From positions 1 through 64,000 of the forward strand of contig NZ_JAIQDE010000004.1 in the NCBI RefSeq assembly GCF_020037015.1: a stretch of 64,000 bases of DNA, written 5' to 3'. The first letter of the stretch is position 1; every line of letters begins with the position of its first letter. A program made the position numbers and the translations under genes. Under the pieces are notes generated by a model that ran no database searches, was not told the DNA's origin, and saw only the letters and a list, made by a program, of their open reading frames with translations. Below are positions 62,854-64,000 of this stretch, one piece after another. Origin of the DNA: Corallococcus sp. AS-1-6 (GTDB taxonomy: Bacteria > Myxococcota > Myxococcia > Myxococcales > Myxococcaceae).

Positions 62854-64000
62854 TCACCCGTCGAGGGACACGCGTCGCGCCTCTTCGTTGCCTGGGTGAA
62901 CAGTCGCGGCGCCGCCCACCGTGAAGTCGAGCACCCGGTCCCACAGCGCCTCGAACTGCGGCTCCTGGAAGTCGGAGCCCGACTTCAGCCAACTGATGTG
63001 CTCCGGGGGCTGATCGAAGTGGCCCATGACGTCCAGGTGGTCCGCGCGCGCGACGTGGAGGACCTGTCCCCAGACCTGGGCGCGGCTAGGGACGATGCCG
63101 TCGCTCCGGGACTCGAACCTCCGGCCGAGCACGTCCTGGAGGGCCTGGGTCTGGGCCGGCGTGCGCTCGGGAACCTGGAGCTCCCGGGAGAGCGGCGCGC
63201 TCTGCTCATACAGGAAGGCGAAGAGCGCGTAGAGCAGCGCGTCCGTGGTGAGCAGCAGGCGCGACGCCAGCGTGGGCGGCGGCGCGCCCGTGACGACGCA
63301 GCCGTAGCGCACGCCCTCCCGGTCCGGTGTGTTCGCGTTGAAGGTCCTCACGCTGGCCGGCATGAGCTCCTGGATGAGCGCCTGGTTCTCGCCCACCTGG
63401 CCGAAGAACCGGATGAGGTCCTCGCGCTCGCCCTCCGAGAGGTCCGCCGTCAGCCGGACGATTTGATTGAAGAGGTTGGGCGGGAGCTTCGCCTCTTCGC
63501 TCCTCAGCACCAGCCAGTAGCACGCCTGGAGCGCGGCGGTCCGCAGGGGCATGGCCTTGCGGTGCAGGGTGAGGAAGGTGAAGAGCCACAGGTAGCGCAG
63601 CAGCGTCTTCCCCACGCCGCCCTGGTGGAAGTAGCTGGCCAGCGGGGTGCCGTGATGCGGGGTGGCGATGGTCACCACCGAGCGCACCCGCTTCACGAAG
63701 GCCGGCGCCTCCCGCGCCATGCGCGGTGAGACGACGCTGCGTGCATCCAGCCCGCCCGTGGAGTGGCCGACGAGGTGGAGGTGCGCGTCGTCCTCGTTCG
63801 CGGTCCGCGCCATCTCCCGGAACACGTCCCGGGCGCGCGCCTCCAGCCCGGAGGTGGGGGCCGAGGCGATGGCGTGCACCCGTGCATGGACGCCGCGCTC
63901 CTTGAAGCGCTGCTCGAGCAGACGGGGGACGTTCTGGAAATAGGCGATGCGCTCCGTTTCCTTGTCACCCATCTGCGTGAAGCCAAAGAAGCCGGGGACC
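62854..64000 (-). CDS. Alpha/beta-hydrolase (triacylglycerol-lipase-like), 5' end beyond window
   Basis: At least 381 residues, cut by the window edge. The frame continues upstream of the first ATG (63972) with VPGFFGFTQ, the usual start of this lipase family (oxyanion strand), so the true start lies outside. The nucleophile is Ser in [12 protein letters not shown], followed by [12 protein letters not shown]. The catalytic acid is probably in RSDGIVPS, and the base in [10 protein letters not shown]. Similar proteins in myxobacteria are annotated as esterases/lipases of the PGAP1-like type. The substrate is unknown. Confidence 0.85.
   Translation of the reverse strand, partial: VPGFFGFTQMGDKETERIAYFQNVPRLLEQRFKERGVHARVHAIASAPTSGLEARARDVFREMARTANEDDAHLHLVGHSTGGLDARSVVSPRMAREAPAFVKRVRSVVTIATPHHGTPLASYFHQGGVGKTLLRYLWLFTFLTLHRKAMPLRTAALQACYWLVLRSEEAKLPPNLFNQIVRLTADLSEGEREDLIRFFGQVGENQALIQELMPASVRTFNANTPDREGVRYGCVVTGAPPPTLASRLLLTTDALLYALFAFLYEQSAPLSRELQVPERTPAQTQALQDVLGRRFESRSDGIVPSRAQVWGQVLHVARADHLDVMGHFDQPPEHISWLKSGSDFQEPQFEALWDRVLDFTVGGAATVHPGNEEARRVSLDG

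Overview
This window is very GC-rich DNA with the gene content of a myxobacterium (Myxococcota, most like Corallococcus or Myxococcus). The signs are eukaryote-type Ser/Thr kinases fused to extra domains, an FHA-containing sigma-54 activator, many lipoproteins with Asp/Ala/Gly/Ser/Thr linkers, two paralogous ADYC-domain proteins, and a DUF1592/DUF1552 pair. About 42 protein genes are supported. I see no rRNA, tRNA, CRISPR array or transposase. The right-hand edge cuts a lipase-like gene.

Layout. 1-977: no convincing gene, but a degenerate tandem array of units of about 70 bp, each carrying a hairpin. 978-3683: an operon of an atypical SDR, a LysZ-type kinase and a LysK-type hydrolase, i.e. 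enzymes that normally act on LysW-bound intermediates of lysine or arginine synthesis. 3688-8004: MFS transporter, RluA-type pseudouridine synthase, a small charged protein, a protein with a ParB-like motif, and a GNAT acetyltransferase. 8013-13003: a 1309-residue kinase/STAND-ATPase/FGE-like fusion divergent from a sigma factor. 13005-19316: an ADYC protein and a 1715-residue polytopic membrane protein. 19571-21776: a ChaN-like lipoprotein gene followed by a lipoprotein GHH-nuclease toxin and an SMI1/KNR4 immunity protein; the cassette is bracketed by a duplicated chaN 3' end. 22159-33635: hybrid histidine kinase, YgiQ radical-SAM enzyme, a CARDB-type lipoprotein, a double SF1 helicase, and a sigma-region-2-only protein. 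33883-43296: hydrolases, a GspE-N domain protein, an ArsC/Spx-like protein, a beta-helix lipoprotein, a flippase-like membrane protein, a SET protein, and the DUF1592/DUF1552 pair. 43372-53094: pectinacetylesterase-like protein, HelD-like helicase, envelope proteins, acyl-CoA dehydrogenase. 53127-64000: DUF2780-like protein, NUDIX hydrolase, triple-repeat lipoprotein, kinase-TPR protein, second ADYC lipoprotein, FHA sigma-54 activator, a secreted six-cysteine defensin-like peptide, a PQQ-type sugar dehydrogenase, and a partial lipase.

The observations most worth following are: (1) the toxin/immunity cassette, which resembles the SitA/SitI outer-membrane-exchange toxins and carries an integration-like footprint; (2) the small secreted peptide with a full CSalphabeta cysteine pattern; (3) the protein carrying a Upf1-like and a UvrD-like helicase engine; (4) the zinc-finger/kinase/STAND/FGE fusion facing a sigma factor; (5) the hairpin array at the left end. 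All functional statements come from reading motifs in the sequence; no database search was possible.
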